The position numbers and the translations under genes are program-made. DNA of 21,390 nucleotides from positions 1 through 21,390 of the IMG/VR virus record IMGVR_UViG_3300020182_000208. One strand, given 5' to 3'. The notes under the pieces were generated by a model. The model saw only the letters and a program-made list of their open reading frames with translations. It did not search any database and was not told where the DNA came from. The DNA comes from a virus. Within the stretch, counting starts at the first letter, position 1. Every line of letters begins with the position of its first letter. Positions 20,811 through 21,390 of this stretch are shown piece by piece.

Positions 20811-21390
20811 TTACCTCCGACCTGTGACTACAACTTCAAAGTCCATACCACTCAACGCAAAGTCCTTCAGAGTTGCTGTAGTCAACTTGTAGGACAGGTA
20901 TCTACCAGCAATCCGTGTATCCACCTTGTAGTCATCAGAGGAGTCAAAGGTGACTTCAGTCTGGTAGTTGGGAGTGGCATTGGGAGTGTCAGCAGCACCA
21001 AAGGTAAAACCAAAGGTGGCATCTGCATTGACTGTAGACATCTGTGGGTAAACCTTGGAGATTACCTTGTAGCCGCTGAGGGGGATACCCGCGTCATCTA
21101 GGTCTATGCCTACACGCTCAAGTAGAAAAGGAGAGGAGACTGTGGTGTCCACTGATTGAGCTAAGTTGCCTTGGTCCACTAGGTCGATACCGTAGAGCTT
21201 ACTGTCTGCAACGCCGCCACCAGTGGAGGACACAAGCAGAGACCTACGAGTATTCTGGCTTTCCTGATCGTGGTAGGAGCCACCAATGTCATCATAGGTC
21301 TGGGTTGCATCAGCGTAGGAGAACACACTGTCTACTGAGGCCTCTGAGCCACTTACGGCATTGGGGAGGTCTTGGAAGGACCATACGTCC
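20811..21390 (-). CDS. C-terminal part of a tail nozzle / tubular structural protein (partial)
   Basis: The frame is open through the right edge, so only the last 193 or so residues are seen. The segment DVWSFQDLPNAVSGSEASVD at the edge is a signature I recall from large podoviral tail proteins (DVWSFRDLPN), followed by YDDIGGSYHDQESQNTRRSL and a beta-rich C-terminus (YLSYKLTTATLKDFALSGMD, VVVTGRR). A GTG at 21326 is not the true start, because similarity continues upstream of it. The protein probably forms the distal tube (nozzle) below the adaptor. It ends four bases before the start of the 93-aa protein, whose GGAGG box lies right at its stop codon. Confidence 0.75.
   Translation of the reverse strand, partial: DVWSFQDLPNAVSGSEASVDSVFSYADATQTYDDIGGSYHDQESQNTRRSLLVSSTGGGVADSKLYGIDLVDQGNLAQSVDTTVSSPFLLERVGIDLDDAGIPLSGYKVISKVYPQMSTVNADATFGFTFGAADTPNATPNYQTEVTFDSSDDYKVDTRIAGRYLSYKLTTATLKDFALSGMDFEVVVTGRR

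Overview
This window is part of a tailed-phage (Caudoviricetes) genome, most likely a short-tailed podovirus of a marine bacterium. The capsid, portal and adaptor look like the SU10 type: a 294-aa DUF5309-like major capsid protein, a P22/SU10-like portal and an SU10-like head-tail adaptor. There are no tail-tube, tape-measure or sheath genes. Instead there are large Ala/Gln-rich proteins of the kind ejected by podoviruses. A class II (B12-dependent) ribonucleotide reductase, a GTA-type 3-TM holin, a GH108 muramidase and several small proteins of a type I recall from marine phages suggest a roseobacter-like or other marine alphaproteobacterial host. The SIO1/cobavirus group is one possible relative. 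The host and group assignment are inference.

Layout. Positions 1-1179 run rightward (+): the 3' end of the ribonucleotide reductase gene, a UUCG-capped hairpin terminator, three small early-type genes and a 10-codon mini-ORF. A hairpin-rich stretch (about 1180-1380) separates this from everything else, which runs leftward (-) from the right edge. In order of leftward transcription this block holds: the end of a nozzle/tail structural gene (entering at 21390), a small fibre-tip-like protein, three internal virion/ejection proteins of 341, 661 and 1148 aa, a small gene overlapping the small terminase, the large terminase, portal, a 90-aa protein, scaffold, major capsid protein, a terminator, a 98-aa protein, a 31-aa Cys-rich microprotein, the head-tail adaptor, a run of fibre/adhesin genes with an assembly chaperone, a set of small membrane proteins ending in holin and muramidase, and a 26-aa membrane microprotein. 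A strong terminator at 1295-1335 closes the block.

Genes are tightly packed, with ATGA, GTGA or TGATG overlaps in the lysis and fibre parts, so translational coupling within one long late operon is likely. Together the leftward genes cover packaging (TerS, TerL, portal), head assembly (scaffold, capsid), neck and tail (adaptor, nozzle), DNA ejection, host recognition and lysis.

Most notable points: a zinc-metalloprotease motif (HEIAH) on the end of the 1148-aa ejection protein behind a Pro-rich linker; the same acidic Arg-Trp motif at both ends of the scaffold; two unlisted microproteins with good ribosome-binding sites; a 155-nt out-of-frame overlap at the terminase small subunit; and an AT-rich, probably exchanged adhesin gene. 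No tRNA, CRISPR array, insertion sequence or integrase was found.
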